Origin: Bacillota bacterium
GTDB lineage: Bacteria; Bacillota; UBA4882; UBA8346
Assembly: GCA_023436305.1 (NCBI GenBank)
Contig: JAEZJQ010000126.1
Location: 62,001 to 126,000 of the forward strand
DNA length: 64,000 nucleotides
Reading direction: 5' to 3'
The notes below the pieces were generated by a model. That model made no database searches and had not been told where the DNA came from. It saw only the letters and a list, made by a program, of their open reading frames with translations. Shown here one piece after another: positions 26,379 through 35,678 of the stretch (within the stretch, counting starts at the first letter, position 1; each line of letters begins with the position of its first letter). The translations under genes were made by a program, and so were the position numbers.

Positions 26379-27527
26379 TTATGTTATTTTGTTGAGTCGC
26401 TCAGTGCCGATTAGAGTCAAAACTGCAAACAAGAAAATACAAATTGGTATTGTTTCCAGGGATACTCGACCTGCCAATAATCCTATAAGTGGAATGATTA
26501 CTACACCGCTCAAATAGGCCGTACCCACTTGGTAACCTGTTATGATCTCAGATTGAGAATTACCAAACCGGCGGGGTGTTTCATGCACCATGCAGGGAAA
26601 AACAGGTGCGCACCCGAGGCCGATAAATATAATTCCAGGTAATATCAAAGCCTTTCCCGGAAGTATCAACAACAAAGCACCGATTATTGCAATTATCAAC
26701 CCTCCTTGAATCATCTGTCGGTTTGTAAATTTACTGATGATGAATCCGGAAAGGAAACGCCCTCCCGTAATACTCATATAAAAAAGTGAAATCCAAATAC
26801 CTGCCGTAAGCTGATTAATATTCCGCCCTTCCACTAATAAACTGCCTAACCATACCCCGGTGCCGGCTTCTATTCCAATATAAAGTGGAAATACAATAAT
26901 TGATAACCATACTCCCTTATTTTGTAGAACATTCTTCCGAATACGATTCGCTTGTTCCACATGGTCTTGTTGAGATTGCTTTTCTTTCCATAAAGGGAGA
27001 GAGAGCAAAAGGATAACTGATAATGACAACTGGATGATTCCAATGCTCCGATATCCAACTCGCCAGTTATTTAACTGTGTAATAGCATATGTCATAATAC
27101 TTGGACCAAGAGATGCGCCGACACCCCAGAAACAATGCAACCAACTCATATGACGAGACGAATAATATTTCGCAATATAATTATTAAGTCCGGTATCCAC
27201 TGCTCCCGCCCCAAATCCAAGGGGTATCGTAAATATTAGGAACCACATAAAGGATGGCGCAAAAGAATAACCCAACAACATCAAACCAGTCATTATGCAA
27301 CTGATTAACGTGACACGTCCTGTACCTAGCCGGCTAATAATATGCCCGCTTATAAAACTTGAGATAGCAGTACACAGGGTGGTTATCATTGTAAATAACC
27401 CGGCAGCTTCCAGTGGAAGATTTAGAGTTGATCGCATGGTTGGCCAAGCTGTGCCGAGCAAGGTGTCAGGTAATCCTAACGAGATAAAAGCAATATATAT
27501 GACAACTAATAAAATTGTGTTCGCCAA
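26379..27527 (-). CDS. Major facilitator superfamily transporter
   Basis: 382 residues from a TTG start six bases after AGGAGG; an in-frame TTG eight codons upstream precedes that site and is unlikely. About twelve membrane segments. Seen: the N-terminal GLPDTLLGTAWP element and the loop motif SGHIISRLGTGRVTL, which is common in sugar or peptide MFS proteins of the FucP/YfkF-like type. Substrate unknown. It lies alone, surrounded by mobile-element debris. Confidence 0.85.
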   Translation of the reverse strand: MANTILLVVIYIAFISLGLPDTLLGTAWPTMRSTLNLPLEAAGLFTMITTLCTAISSFISGHIISRLGTGRVTLISCIMTGLMLLGYSFAPSFMWFLIFTIPLGFGAGAVDTGLNNYIAKYYSSRHMSWLHCFWGVGASLGPSIMTYAITQLNNWRVGYRSIGIIQLSLSVILLLSLPLWKEKQSQQDHVEQANRIRKNVLQNKGVWLSIIVFPLYIGIEAGTGVWLGSLLVEGRNINQLTAGIWISLFYMSITGGRFLSGFIISKFTNRQMIQGGLIIAIIGALLLILPGKALILPGIIFIGLGCAPVFPCMVHETPRRFGNSQSEIITGYQVGTAYLSGVVIIPLIGLLAGRVSLETIPICIFLFAVLTLIGTERLNKIT

Positions 27528-27621
27528 ATTATTCCTCCTAAAAATTAACAAATTTTATTTAAACCATCCATGATTTTATCAACGAAATGCCAATTTAATG
27601 CCATTAAAGCGGAAATAGAGA

Positions 27622-27855
27622 CTATTTTATTTCCGCTACTAATTCACACTTACAAATTCCGCAAATAATATGAATTTCAGGTTTGCCCCAAACATTCAAA
27701 CGGCATACCGGACAAACATATTTGGTTTTATTTTTCGAATGTGCGACGCCAGGCGCACTCGTCCAACGGTCCACCCAAAGGAGCTTGATATTTTCCAGCA
27801 ATCGGTCGCAAGTCCTGTCGAACTTACCGCCTTCGATAATTAAATGAGAAACCTC
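27622..27855 (-). pseudogene. C-terminal fragment of a SprT-like zinc-ribbon protein
   Basis: An open frame without a start encodes VSHLIIEGGKFDRTCDRLL, then KYVCPVCRLNVWGKP and ICGICKCEL. This is the ending of SprT-like proteins common on plasmids and integrative elements: a GG-containing strand and a two-CxxC zinc ribbon. The metalloprotease part is missing; the fragment starts right where the integrase gene ends. Confidence 0.7.
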
Positions 27856-27857
27856 TT

Positions 27858-28733
27858 TTATAATTTCGATAATTTCTCCACCGCCTCAATCATATCCTGC
27901 TGACTTGGCTTCGTATAAATCGCCGTCGTAGCAATATTTTCATGCCCCATCAAAGCCGCGGTCGTCACAATATCAACTTTATGCTTCCGGATCAACATCG
28001 TCCCAAAAGTATGCCTTAACGAATAAGGCGTTAAATCAGAAAGTCCCACCCTATTCCCATACTTTTTAATTACCTTCCATATCGCATTGGAAGTCAGCCT
28101 TCCGCCCTTTTGGCTTATAAATAAAGCCTCCCCCACATCCACCCTAACTTCCAAATACTCTTGAACTGCTTTTCGAATATCCTTATTTAACGGTATCATC
28201 CGATATTTCTGCCCTTTCCCCTCTCGAACGATAACCATTCCATTTCGATCATTGAGCTGAATATCCGATAAATTCAATGACTCCACTTCCCCGATCCGGA
28301 GCCCGGCGCCAACCATTAATTCAACCATGGCGATATCTCTTTTATTACTTGACTTATATACTTCCTGGAGTAACCGGTTTTGTTCCAATTCACTCAAATG
28401 TTTCGGGGGATACTTTACCTGCTTCGCCCAGGAAATTACTGCGGCCGGGTTCTCTTGAATATATCCTTTCATTTGCGCCCAGTCACAAAAAGCCGCAATG
28501 GAAGATAAAGCCCGGTTTACTCCGGAAGGCTTCCGCTGGCCAACGGTCAGCATGTGGGTTTTATAATGGGCTACATCAAGTTTGGTGATGATGGAAGGTT
28601 TAAGTTCAACTTCCCCGTGTGTTCCTTTGAGCCAGATTTCGAATTGTTTAAGATCTGACAGGTAAGATTTAATGGTATGTTTACTTTTATTTTGGTCCCG
28701 TAAGGAACTTTCGAAATCTTCGGTGTAAGTCAT
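27858..28733 (-). CDS. XerD-like tyrosine recombinase, catalytic His replaced by Tyr
   Basis: 291 residues. Residues 5-95 form the SAM-like core-binding domain; the catalytic domain follows. Seen: R146 (GAGLRIGE), K174 (GKGQK), R240 (SLRHTFGT), H264 (LMGHENIATT) and nucleophile Y273 (AIYTKPS). The HxxR histidine is Y237 (TPYSLRH). The truncated copy at 22223-22681 has CAT at this codon, so a single base change explains it. Some tyrosine recombinases tolerate Lys or Tyr here, so activity may be reduced rather than lost. It may have mobilised the surrounding island. Confidence 0.85.
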   Translation of the reverse strand: MTYTEDFESSLRDQNKSKHTIKSYLSDLKQFEIWLKGTHGEVELKPSIITKLDVAHYKTHMLTVGQRKPSGVNRALSSIAAFCDWAQMKGYIQENPAAVISWAKQVKYPPKHLSELEQNRLLQEVYKSSNKRDIAMVELMVGAGLRIGEVESLNLSDIQLNDRNGMVIVREGKGQKYRMIPLNKDIRKAVQEYLEVRVDVGEALFISQKGGRLTSNAIWKVIKKYGNRVGLSDLTPYSLRHTFGTMLIRKHKVDIVTTAALMGHENIATTAIYTKPSQQDMIEAVEKLSKL

Positions 28734-29006
28734 CGGTGCCTCCGATGTAATTTAAAACATTAGCTTGTCTTTTTCTTGGGATAAACAACACTTTATCTAT
28801 CCAAATAATACCATCTTAAGGTCGAAAAAGCAATATAATAAATATTATCTTGCCTTTATTGATAGCCTTTTTCTCTCCGTTTCATGGCGATTTTATCATT
28901 ATCTCTCTTTTTATTCCCGCAAAAAGTCTATTTCGATTTATCTCGTATAAACAATAAAATTATTGGACAAATTTAAATCGTACTATATAAAAGGGGCGGC
29001 AAAACC
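28734..29006. other. AT-rich gap between integrase and small membrane protein
   Basis: About 270 bases, very AT-rich, with no reading frame that I can support. It ends with the GGGGCGG ribosome binding region of the 103-residue protein. It would be the place to look for an attachment site, but no repeat was obvious. Confidence 0.35.
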
Positions 29007-29318
29007 ATGAAATATAAATCATCAAACAAATTCAGGTTCCTGATTATCATATTTACTGTAATACTTGCGCTTTATTTGTTGATCAGCTATATACCGGGAT
29101 TATTTCCCAAACCAAAACCAGTCCGGCCTCACCCGGTACAATACCCATATTATCAAATTATCGACCAGGCCACCGGAAAAACACTGACCTATGTATCCTC
29201 AATACCCGTGAATGTAGGAGATGAATATGTAACGGGAAGCAACCGGCGCTATGTAGTAATAATCGTGAAGGGAAATAAAGCATACGCCAAATATGCCGGA
29301 AAGGCAAATGGTAAATAA
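29007..29318 (+). CDS. Membrane-anchored small protein, unknown function
   Basis: 103 residues. A basic start (MKYKSSNKFR) and one membrane segment (about 11-30) are followed by a Pro/Lys-rich stretch and a small beta-rich domain ending YVVIIVKGNKAYAKYAGK. The layout suits an anchor with an extracytoplasmic domain. No family recognised. It has its own terminator and reads away from the integrase. Confidence 0.7.
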   Translation: MKYKSSNKFRFLIIIFTVILALYLLISYIPGLFPKPKPVRPHPVQYPYYQIIDQATGKTLTYVSSIPVNVGDEYVTGSNRRYVVIIVKGNKAYAKYAGKANGK

Positions 29319-29328
29319 ATAAACGCAA

Positions 29329-29364
29329 AACACGAGGATAAACTTACCCCGTGTTGTTCTTTTT
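29329..29364 (+). terminator. Intrinsic terminator
   Basis: AACACG-a-GG pairs with CC-c-CGTGTT around ATAAACTTA, followed by GTTCTTTTT; it lies ten bases after the small membrane protein. Confidence 0.65.
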
Positions 29365-29445
29365 CGCGTGTCCTCAAAGTGAATCGCAAAACGTGACGTT
29401 TTTTATCCCTGGTGAAAATTCCGGGTTGGCAGACCGAGGATTATA

Positions 29446-29781
29446 TTATTGTTTCCCCCATGTGGCTCCCCAGAGTTTCATGGCCTTTATAATCGGCTTA
29501 AGGCTTTGTCCCTTTTCAGTCAGGGTGTACTCCACAGTGGGAGGAATGGTGGCATAGGCCTTGCGGATGAGGATACCTTTCTCCTCAAGGTCCTTTAACC
29601 GCTCCGTCAATGTCTTGGGGCTGATTCCGGAAAGAGATTTTCATAGCTCACCGAAGCGCCGGGTACCTTCAAACAAATCCCTTAATATCAGGAAAGTCCA
29701 TTTCCCGTTTAGAACTTCCAATGCTTTTTCAATGGAACACTCCACATTTTCAGGACAAGCTTCTTGAATCTCTTGATTCAT
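29446..29781 (-). pseudogene. HxlR-family regulator broken by one TGA codon
   Basis: The frame from ATG 29781 encodes CSIEKALEVLNGKWTFLILRD and FEGTRRFGEL, then a TGA at 29641-29643, and continues KSLSGISPKTLTERLKDLEE to a normal end at 29446. The family has Arg at the stop position (FGELRKSL), so a CGA to TGA change is the likely cause. Both halves are otherwise intact. HxlR proteins sense thiol-reactive or electrophilic stress and often control a divergent oxidoreductase gene, here probably the DUF362 gene. Confidence 0.85.
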
Positions 29782-29866
29782 CCTTATTCAATCCCTTCAC
29801 TTTTATTATAAAAAACCGATATTAGTTATTAGTTAATGGTTGGTTGTGAAACCTATCTTGTCGTGT

Positions 29867-29905
29867 TAGTTACTATAATGAAACCATATGATGAAAATGT
29901 AACTA
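29867..29905. promoter_or_regulatory. Inverted repeat in the HxlR/DUF362 divergent region
   Basis: TAGTTAC (29867-29873) and GTAACTA (29899-29905) form a perfect 7-bp inverted pair 25 bases apart, in the divergent intergenic region. A further direct pair TTAGTTA lies just to the left. A site for the broken HxlR protein is plausible. Confidence 0.4.
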
Positions 29906-29970
29906 CTTTAAATAGTATACTAACAATGGTACAATAGTCAATAACCGGACAAAAACGAGGAGGTAATTGT

Positions 29971-31053
29971 ATGGCTTCAAATGTGTTGTTTTCTTCCGTC
30001 AAATATGATAAATATGCTCCTGACGCCACACTTCCGGCGAAATTCAGCAGACTCATCGACCAGATGGACATGGAAGAAACCGTAAAAGACAAATGGACCG
30101 TGATTAAAATGCATTTGGGAAGGAACATCGGCTATTCAACCATTCATCCGATGTTTGTCAAAATATTGGTGGATAAACTCCAAGGATACGGAGCCAAAGT
30201 ATATATTTCCGACCAGGAGGTCGCCGGAGCAAAAAGCAGGGGATATTCCGAGGATTATCTGGGGGTCCCCGTTGTCCCGGCCTGTGGTGTTACCGGCAAA
30301 TATTATCATGAAAAACCGGTGGATTTCAAGACCTTTAAAAATGTTGATATTGCGGGGAACATCTACGATGCGGAAGTGATGATTGTATTATCCCACGTCA
30401 AGGGGCATGGCGCCTGCGGCTATGGCGGCGCCTGCAAGAATATCGCCATGGGCTGTGTGACGGACAGAACCAGGCAACAACTCCATGGGCTCGAAGGCGG
30501 CATCGACTGGGACGAAAATCTGTGCAGCCACTGTGAAATGTGCATTACCAACTGCAATCATCATGCCAACAAATTTGATAACGACGGAAAATATAAGATA
30601 TTCTTTCATCACTGCACATTCTGCCAGCATTGCGTAAAAGTTTGTCCGACATCGGCCATCAAAATGAATGCCAACCGTTTCAATGACTTTCAGACCGGAA
30701 TGGCGATATGCACTGATGAAGTCTTAAAGGTTTTCAAACCTGGTAATGTTTTTTATATTAATTTTTTAACCAACATCACCGCGCTGTGCGACTGTTGGGG
30801 ATTTACCACGCCTTCCCTGGTGCCGGACATCGGAATCATGGCCTCAAGGGATATCATAGCAATCGAACGGGCGTGTCTAGACGCAATTAAGTTCGAAGAT
30901 CTTCTCCCCTCCGGAGTCCTCCAGGGAACGGAATTGGGCAATTCAGGGCACCTGTTTGAACGGCTCCACCATAAGAATCCCTTTATTCAATTAGAACAGT
31001 TGGAAAAGCGAAATTTGGGGACTCAAAAATATTCTATCCAGGAAATAAGCTAA
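29971..31053 (+). CDS. DUF362 domain protein with a C-terminal 2x(4Fe-4S) ferredoxin region
   Basis: 360 residues; ATG follows GAGGAGG. The DUF362 part includes SHVKGHGACGYGGACKNIAMG near 140; the ferredoxin motifs are LCSHCEMCITNCNH and CTFCQHCVKVCPTSAI (about 185-230). The function of the family is not settled; members are linked to iron-sulfur electron transfer and stress. The neighbouring divergent HxlR gene is broken, so this gene may now be constitutive (inference). Confidence 0.88.
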   Translation: MASNVLFSSVKYDKYAPDATLPAKFSRLIDQMDMEETVKDKWTVIKMHLGRNIGYSTIHPMFVKILVDKLQGYGAKVYISDQEVAGAKSRGYSEDYLGVPVVPACGVTGKYYHEKPVDFKTFKNVDIAGNIYDAEVMIVLSHVKGHGACGYGGACKNIAMGCVTDRTRQQLHGLEGGIDWDENLCSHCEMCITNCNHHANKFDNDGKYKIFFHHCTFCQHCVKVCPTSAIKMNANRFNDFQTGMAICTDEVLKVFKPGNVFYINFLTNITALCDCWGFTTPSLVPDIGIMASRDIIAIERACLDAIKFEDLLPSGVLQGTELGNSGHLFERLHHKNPFIQLEQLEKRNLGTQKYSIQEIS

Positions 31054-31128
31054 AACTCACTCCGGCTCTTTTTGCAAGATTCATTCGATGCCTGTTTTAC
31101 TTAAAAAAGCTTACCTGACAATAGGTTC

Positions 31129-31163
31129 TCTCCCTCTCTTTCCAAAAAGAAAAGAGAGGGAGA
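31129..31163. terminator. Long hairpin between the converging DUF362 and cadA genes
   Basis: TCTCCCTCTCTTT (31129-31141) pairs perfectly with AAAGAGAGGGAGA (31151-31163). It lacks a strong T-run on either strand, but a 13-bp stem between converging genes suggests a two-way terminator or a transcript-protecting hairpin. Confidence 0.55.
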
Positions 31164-31201
31164 CACAAGAGGGTGAGTTGATCTCATATTATTAATTATA
31201 A

Positions 31202-33400
31202 TTATTTGCCCCGAAGAGGCGTTCCGTACCGCAATGTCCGACTGGCGTTAAATACCGCCAACACCGTCACCCCCACATCGGCAAATACCGCTTCCCAGAT
31301 GCTGGCCACACCCAAGGTTCCCAGGAAGATGAAAAACCCCTTTACTCCTAATGCCAGATAAATATTCTGCCGGACAATACTTCGGGTGCGCCGGGCGACC
31401 TCCACTCCCAGCGCCAATTTGGAAGGTGCATCCTCCATCAACACCACATCCGCGGCCTCAATGGCGGCATCGCTACCCAATCCTCCCATAGCAACTCCGA
31501 TATCGGCCCGAACGATCACCGGAGCGTCATTAATACCGTCCCCGACAAAGGCCAATCTCTGTTTGCGCCGGTTCTTGAGTTCTTTTTCCAATTCTTCAAC
31601 CTTGCCGACTTTATCTTCCGGTAAAAGTTCCGCAAAAAATAAGTCGATTCCCAATTCCCGGCTAACCTGTTCCGCCACCGATTTTTCATCCCCGGTAAGC
31701 ATTACCGTCTTCCGAACCCCTAATTGTTTTAGGCGGCTGATGGTTTCTTTGGCATCTTCCTTCAGTTCATCGGAGATCAGGATATACCCGGCGTATTTGC
31801 CGTCAATTGCCACATAAACGCTGGTCCCAATGACATTACAATCTTCGTGGGCAATGTTTTCCCTGTGCAATAACCGATCATTTCCGGCCAGGACTTTGCG
31901 GTCATTTACCACGGCGCTAATTCCATGCGCTGGAATCTCGTGATAATCCTGTACTTGTTCCCCGGAAACCTTTTTACCGCCAATCTCTTCGTATGCGTTC
32001 CGGATTGATTGGGCAATCGGGTGATTACTGTAGATTTCCACACCGGCCGCGGCAGCCAGCAGTTCATCCTTGGTAAAATTATTTTTCGGCACAATTTCGG
32101 TAACTCTAAAAACCCCTTTGGTGAGAGTGCCGGTTTTATCAAAGACGACTGTATCCAGTTCCGCCAATGCGTCCAGAAAATTCGCCCCTTTGACTAAAAT
32201 TCCCTTCTTGGAAGCGCCTCCGATACCACCAAAATACCCTAATGGAATTGATACCATTAATGCGCATGGACATGATATCACAAGCAGTACCAAAGCCCGG
32301 TAAAACCATTGGCTAAAGGTAGCCCCAGGCAATAATAACGGCGGTATAACGGCAATAAGAGCCGCCATGCCAACCACTACCGGGGTATAGTAATGGGAGA
32401 ATAAAGTAATAAATTGTTCAGTCGGGGCTTTTCGTTCGCCGGCCTTCTCGACCAGATTCAAAATCCGGGCCACCGAAGATTCTTTGAACAATTTTAATGT
32501 TTTTACAGTTAAAAGCCCCTGGCCGTTAATCATTCCGGCCAAAACCTTTTCACCATGCTCCACTTTACGAGGGACCGATTCCCCGGTCAAGGCCGAAGTG
32601 TCCACAAAGGAGGTTCCTTCGATAATCTCTCCATCCAACGGAATCTTCTCCCCCGGTTTAACGATAATCGTCCGGCCAACTTCCACTTCTTCGGGTTTAA
32701 CTTGCCGCAAGCCGTCATTTTCCTTTAAATTGGCGTATTCCGGCTGAATACTTAACAGAGCGGTAATAGAGCGCCGGGATCGATTAACCGCCCGGTCTTG
32801 AAAGTATTCGCCCACCGTGTAAAAGAGCATGACTCCGGCTGCTTCGGGCAATTGATGAATGGCGATAGCCCCGCCGGTGGCGATGGCCATCAGAAAACTC
32901 TCATCAAACAATTGGCCGCGAACCAGCTTTTTCACCGCACGGGCCACCACCGGCCAGCCAACTAACAGATAAGCCGTGAGTAAAACTGCATACTCCGCCC
33001 AGGAAAACGGCGTTTGATGCAGTGGTTCGTTAAATATGAGCCCGATAAGAAATAATATTCCGGTACCGACAATCAGCCCAAGTTTATTTCTTTCATTTGT
33101 TTGGGTGTTTTCCAGTTTCTTGACTTTTTTCAACTCCGTATCGAGCTTCACCGCGCAATGGGCGCAATCCAAACCGTCCGTCGAACAGCGAAGGGTGGTT
33201 TCTTCATTCGGTTCCAGTTTCACTTCCGGTTCGACCCGGTCGATTACCGCGCGGGCTTGTGTCTCCAACTTTTCCGGCAATTCAATACTTAACGAGTTAA
33301 AATTGACGGTTACATTCTCCAGACCGTTCACTTTCCGGAGTTCCCGCTCGATTTTGGCGGCGCAACTCGGGCAATCCAGTCCCACCAAAGAATAGCGCAT
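31202..33400 (-). CDS. cadA: Heavy-metal P1B-type ATPase (CadA/ZntA-like)
   Basis: 732 residues. Two N-terminal metal-binding regions with GLDCPSCAAK and GLDCAHCAVK, then the membrane domain, the actuator TGES motif, the intramembrane CPC motif (VISCPCALMVSIPLG) that marks Cd2+/Zn2+/Pb2+ pumps, the phosphorylation site DKTGTLT, an HP locus (IYSNHPIAQ) and GDGINDAPV. The enzyme exports divalent soft metals from the cytoplasm. It follows the ArsR gene by 45 bases on the same strand, as in cadC-cadA operons. Confidence 0.94.
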   Translation of the reverse strand: MRYSLVGLDCPSCAAKIERELRKVNGLENVTVNFNSLSIELPEKLETQARAVIDRVEPEVKLEPNEETTLRCSTDGLDCAHCAVKLDTELKKVKKLENTQTNERNKLGLIVGTGILFLIGLIFNEPLHQTPFSWAEYAVLLTAYLLVGWPVVARAVKKLVRGQLFDESFLMAIATGGAIAIHQLPEAAGVMLFYTVGEYFQDRAVNRSRRSITALLSIQPEYANLKENDGLRQVKPEEVEVGRTIIVKPGEKIPLDGEIIEGTSFVDTSALTGESVPRKVEHGEKVLAGMINGQGLLTVKTLKLFKESSVARILNLVEKAGERKAPTEQFITLFSHYYTPVVVGMAALIAVIPPLLLPGATFSQWFYRALVLLVISCPCALMVSIPLGYFGGIGGASKKGILVKGANFLDALAELDTVVFDKTGTLTKGVFRVTEIVPKNNFTKDELLAAAAGVEIYSNHPIAQSIRNAYEEIGGKKVSGEQVQDYHEIPAHGISAVVNDRKVLAGNDRLLHRENIAHEDCNVIGTSVYVAIDGKYAGYILISDELKEDAKETISRLKQLGVRKTVMLTGDEKSVAEQVSRELGIDLFFAELLPEDKVGKVEELEKELKNRRKQRLAFVGDGINDAPVIVRADIGVAMGGLGSDAAIEAADVVLMEDAPSKLALGVEVARRTRSIVRQNIYLALGVKGFFIFLGTLGVASIWEAVFADVGVTVLAVFNASRTLRYGTPLRGK

Positions 33401-33445
33401 TTTTATTTCCTCTTCTCTCGTAATTGTGTCTATATTGGGCCATTT

Positions 33446-33826
33446 TTACCTTCCTTCGGCAAAATGCTCCTGCGCTTCGCGGATCAGATTTAATATGTGT
33501 TCATCGTCTAACGAATAGTAAACCATTTTTCCGTCGCGGGTATACTTTACTAGCCGAAGGGCTTTTAGGAGCCTCAGATGATGGGAGACCGCCGGGAGGC
33601 TCATTTCCAGAATTACGGCGATATCACAGACGCAAAGTTTCCGGTGGGCCAAAAGGTATAATATTTTTGTCCGGGTCTCATCGCCTAAAACCTTAAAAAT
33701 TTCCGATAACCCGGCAACTTCCAAAACTTTTTCCCGTAAGCCGTCAATGCCGTCTTCCGAAGGACAAAAGTTGTCGCATACGTCCGGATTATTTTTGGTT
33801 GGCTTAATTTTACTGGTCTGATCCAT
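33446..33826 (-). CDS. ArsR/SmtB-family metal-sensing repressor (CadC-like)
   Basis: 126 residues. The winged HTH has KLCVCDIAVILEMSLPAVSHHLRLLK, where CVC corresponds to the ELCVCD metal site of CadC/ArsR proteins, and an N-terminal cysteine (NPDVCDNFCPSED) can complete a CadC-type site. The C-terminal YYSLDDEHI helix is also typical. It represses its own operon with the CadA-type pump and is released by Cd, Zn or Pb. Confidence 0.9.
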   Translation of the reverse strand: MDQTSKIKPTKNNPDVCDNFCPSEDGIDGLREKVLEVAGLSEIFKVLGDETRTKILYLLAHRKLCVCDIAVILEMSLPAVSHHLRLLKALRLVKYTRDGKMVYYSLDDEHILNLIREAQEHFAEGR

Positions 33827-33847
33827 TGCCTACCTCTCAATATAACT

Positions 33848-33865
33848 ATTAAGTAATTGCTTAAT
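33848..33865. promoter_or_regulatory. CadC-type operator candidate
   Basis: ATTAAG-TAATTG-CTTAAT is a perfect inverted repeat with a 6-base centre, 22 bases upstream of the repressor start, AT-rich like known ArsR/SmtB sites. Confidence 0.6.
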
Positions 33866-33991
33866 TGTAATTATAAAAAAATTAATTTCGGTTGTCAAGT
33901 TCAATCACGATGTTAAAATATTCCAGTAACCTTTCGTGATATTATTATAATTGCATACTGTTTCCACGGTATCGACCCAAGCAAAATCAGG

Positions 33992-35218
33992 CTACGGTTC
34001 CGGTTCTAAGATTGGTTTTCCGGCCTCAATCAACACTTTGTTGCTAACTATGAACATACTTTGGACCAACAGCAACAAACCGGTTCCGATCAATAACCAT
34101 TCTATTTTAACAAAGTCGGCTACTGGTCCAAACACCAGCATTCCCACCGGCATCATAATGCTGGTAATCATCCCCAAAACACCAAATACCCTCCCCAGAA
34201 AATCCTTTTCCACCTTCTGCTGGAATAAAACCGTAGCCGGTATATTAAAGATTGGCATGGCGATTCCAATGAGCCCCATAAAAAACAGATAAATCCCGAA
34301 AACAGGAATAACTCCCAGGGAAAAAGTACCGGCTCCAATAACAAGGTTTGATAGCGCCATAGTGTGAACCTTGTTTTTGAAACCGCCCCAAGAAGCCATG
34401 ATGATGCCGCCCAGCATCATACCAACAGAAAAAATGATTTCAATTGCCGTTAAACGCCAAACATCGTTGCCAAAACTACGTGTGACCTGTAGAGGCGTTA
34501 AAAAGGCGACGGGAGCCGCTAATATAAAGAAGATCGCGTTAAACAAACAAAATGCCTTAATAAAGTCATGATTTTTAATATAGATGAAGCCTGCGCGCAT
34601 ATCCCCGAAATAGCTGATTGTTTGCTTATTTAAGGCTTTTGCATGAGCCGGAACATGCAAGAACAAAAGTAATATTAAAATCGCTATCGCTGCCGTAATG
34701 ACATCGATAAAGAATATTGCTTCGATGGTAGCCAGCGTTAGCAGTGCGCCGCTGAGCATCGGAGACACCAGCATAACCAATGATTGTATACTACTGTTGG
34801 TTGCGTTTACCTTGGTAAGTTTATCCTCCGGCACAAGTTGGGGTAGAATGGCTCCTATCGCCGGCGTTTGAATTCCCGACCCCAGCGCGCGGATGGCGGA
34901 CGCCACAAAGAGCAACCATACCGCATCATATTTCATAATAAACAGTATGGCTAAAATTAGCGTTGCTATTGCTATCATACCATCGGACAACATAATGAGC
35001 GTTTTGCGATTATACCGGTCAGCCCATACCCCTGCAAACGGTGAAAGAAAAAAGGTCGGCAGAAAACCGCAAATTATTGCGATGGTCATCATTACTCCGG
35101 ATTGTGTTTGTAAGGTAATATACCATGTAATCGCATACTGAACCAGCATTGATCCAAAGAGCGATATGTTCTGGCTAGCCAAAAAGAGTATGATATTCTT
35201 TTTCCAATTTTGATTCAT
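33992..35218 (-). CDS. MFS drug efflux pump (MefA-like)
   Basis: 408 residues from ATG 35218 behind GGAGAG; an ATG seven codons upstream with its own GGAG is possible. The N-terminus NWKKNIILFLASQNISLFGS and the loop FAGVWADRYNRKTLIMLSDG are typical of Mef macrolide efflux proteins of the MFS. About twelve membrane segments. It lies downstream of an ABC-F gene on the same strand, like the mef-msr pairs of streptococci but in the reverse order, with a terminator between them. Confidence 0.85.
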   Translation of the reverse strand: MNQNWKKNIILFLASQNISLFGSMLVQYAITWYITLQTQSGVMMTIAIICGFLPTFFLSPFAGVWADRYNRKTLIMLSDGMIAIATLILAILFIMKYDAVWLLFVASAIRALGSGIQTPAIGAILPQLVPEDKLTKVNATNSSIQSLVMLVSPMLSGALLTLATIEAIFFIDVITAAIAILILLLFLHVPAHAKALNKQTISYFGDMRAGFIYIKNHDFIKAFCLFNAIFFILAAPVAFLTPLQVTRSFGNDVWRLTAIEIIFSVGMMLGGIIMASWGGFKNKVHTMALSNLVIGAGTFSLGVIPVFGIYLFFMGLIGIAMPIFNIPATVLFQQKVEKDFLGRVFGVLGMITSIMMPVGMLVFGPVADFVKIEWLLIGTGLLLLVQSMFIVSNKVLIEAGKPILEPEP

Positions 35219-35389
35219 AGCTAAATTCTCTCCAATCATTTTTATCTCCGAAAGTAATTTTCTCCGGTCATTATCTTATGATAAAGCGTCCTACCCGAAT
35301 CGTGAAAAAAATTTCGTTTTCATTTTGAAGTTTGTATGGTCATATTAGTTACTCCCGTATTATCCATCCTATTTTCATCATTTTGTTTG

Positions 35390-35437
35390 GAAATAAAAAT
35401 GCAGATCACCGTCTGCAAAGCAGGCTTTGATCTGCAT
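35390..35437 (-). terminator. Intrinsic terminator after the ABC-F gene
   Basis: ATGCAGATCA pairs perfectly with TGATCTGCAT (35437-35428 with 35408-35399), with an inner CTGC/GCAG stem, followed on the - strand by TTTTTATT. About 240 bases downstream of the ABC-F stop. Confidence 0.75.
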
Positions 35438-35678
35438 ATCCACGATAAAAAGATAAACGAATAAAAAGGGTAACTTTAAAAAGGTCCAACCCCTATTCCA
35501 TGTCCTAATTCGTAAAATAAGCAGATTAAAAAAGCCCACTCTTGTGGATGGTATATTACCGCTTTTTCAATGGTAGCTTATCGTAAACGAACAGAATACA
35601 TGGAATTGTGTCCTCCAATTCATATATTGATAAATACTATCATAAAAGCACGGATATTTCAAGGTGGTCCTATTATTT
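35438..35678. other. Gap downstream of the ABC-F gene
   Basis: About 240 bases with no gene that I can support. It forms the 3' untranslated stretch between the ABC-F stop and its terminator; a weak CCAC/GTGG hairpin with a T-run on the - strand near 35530 may be an earlier stop site. Confidence 0.35.
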
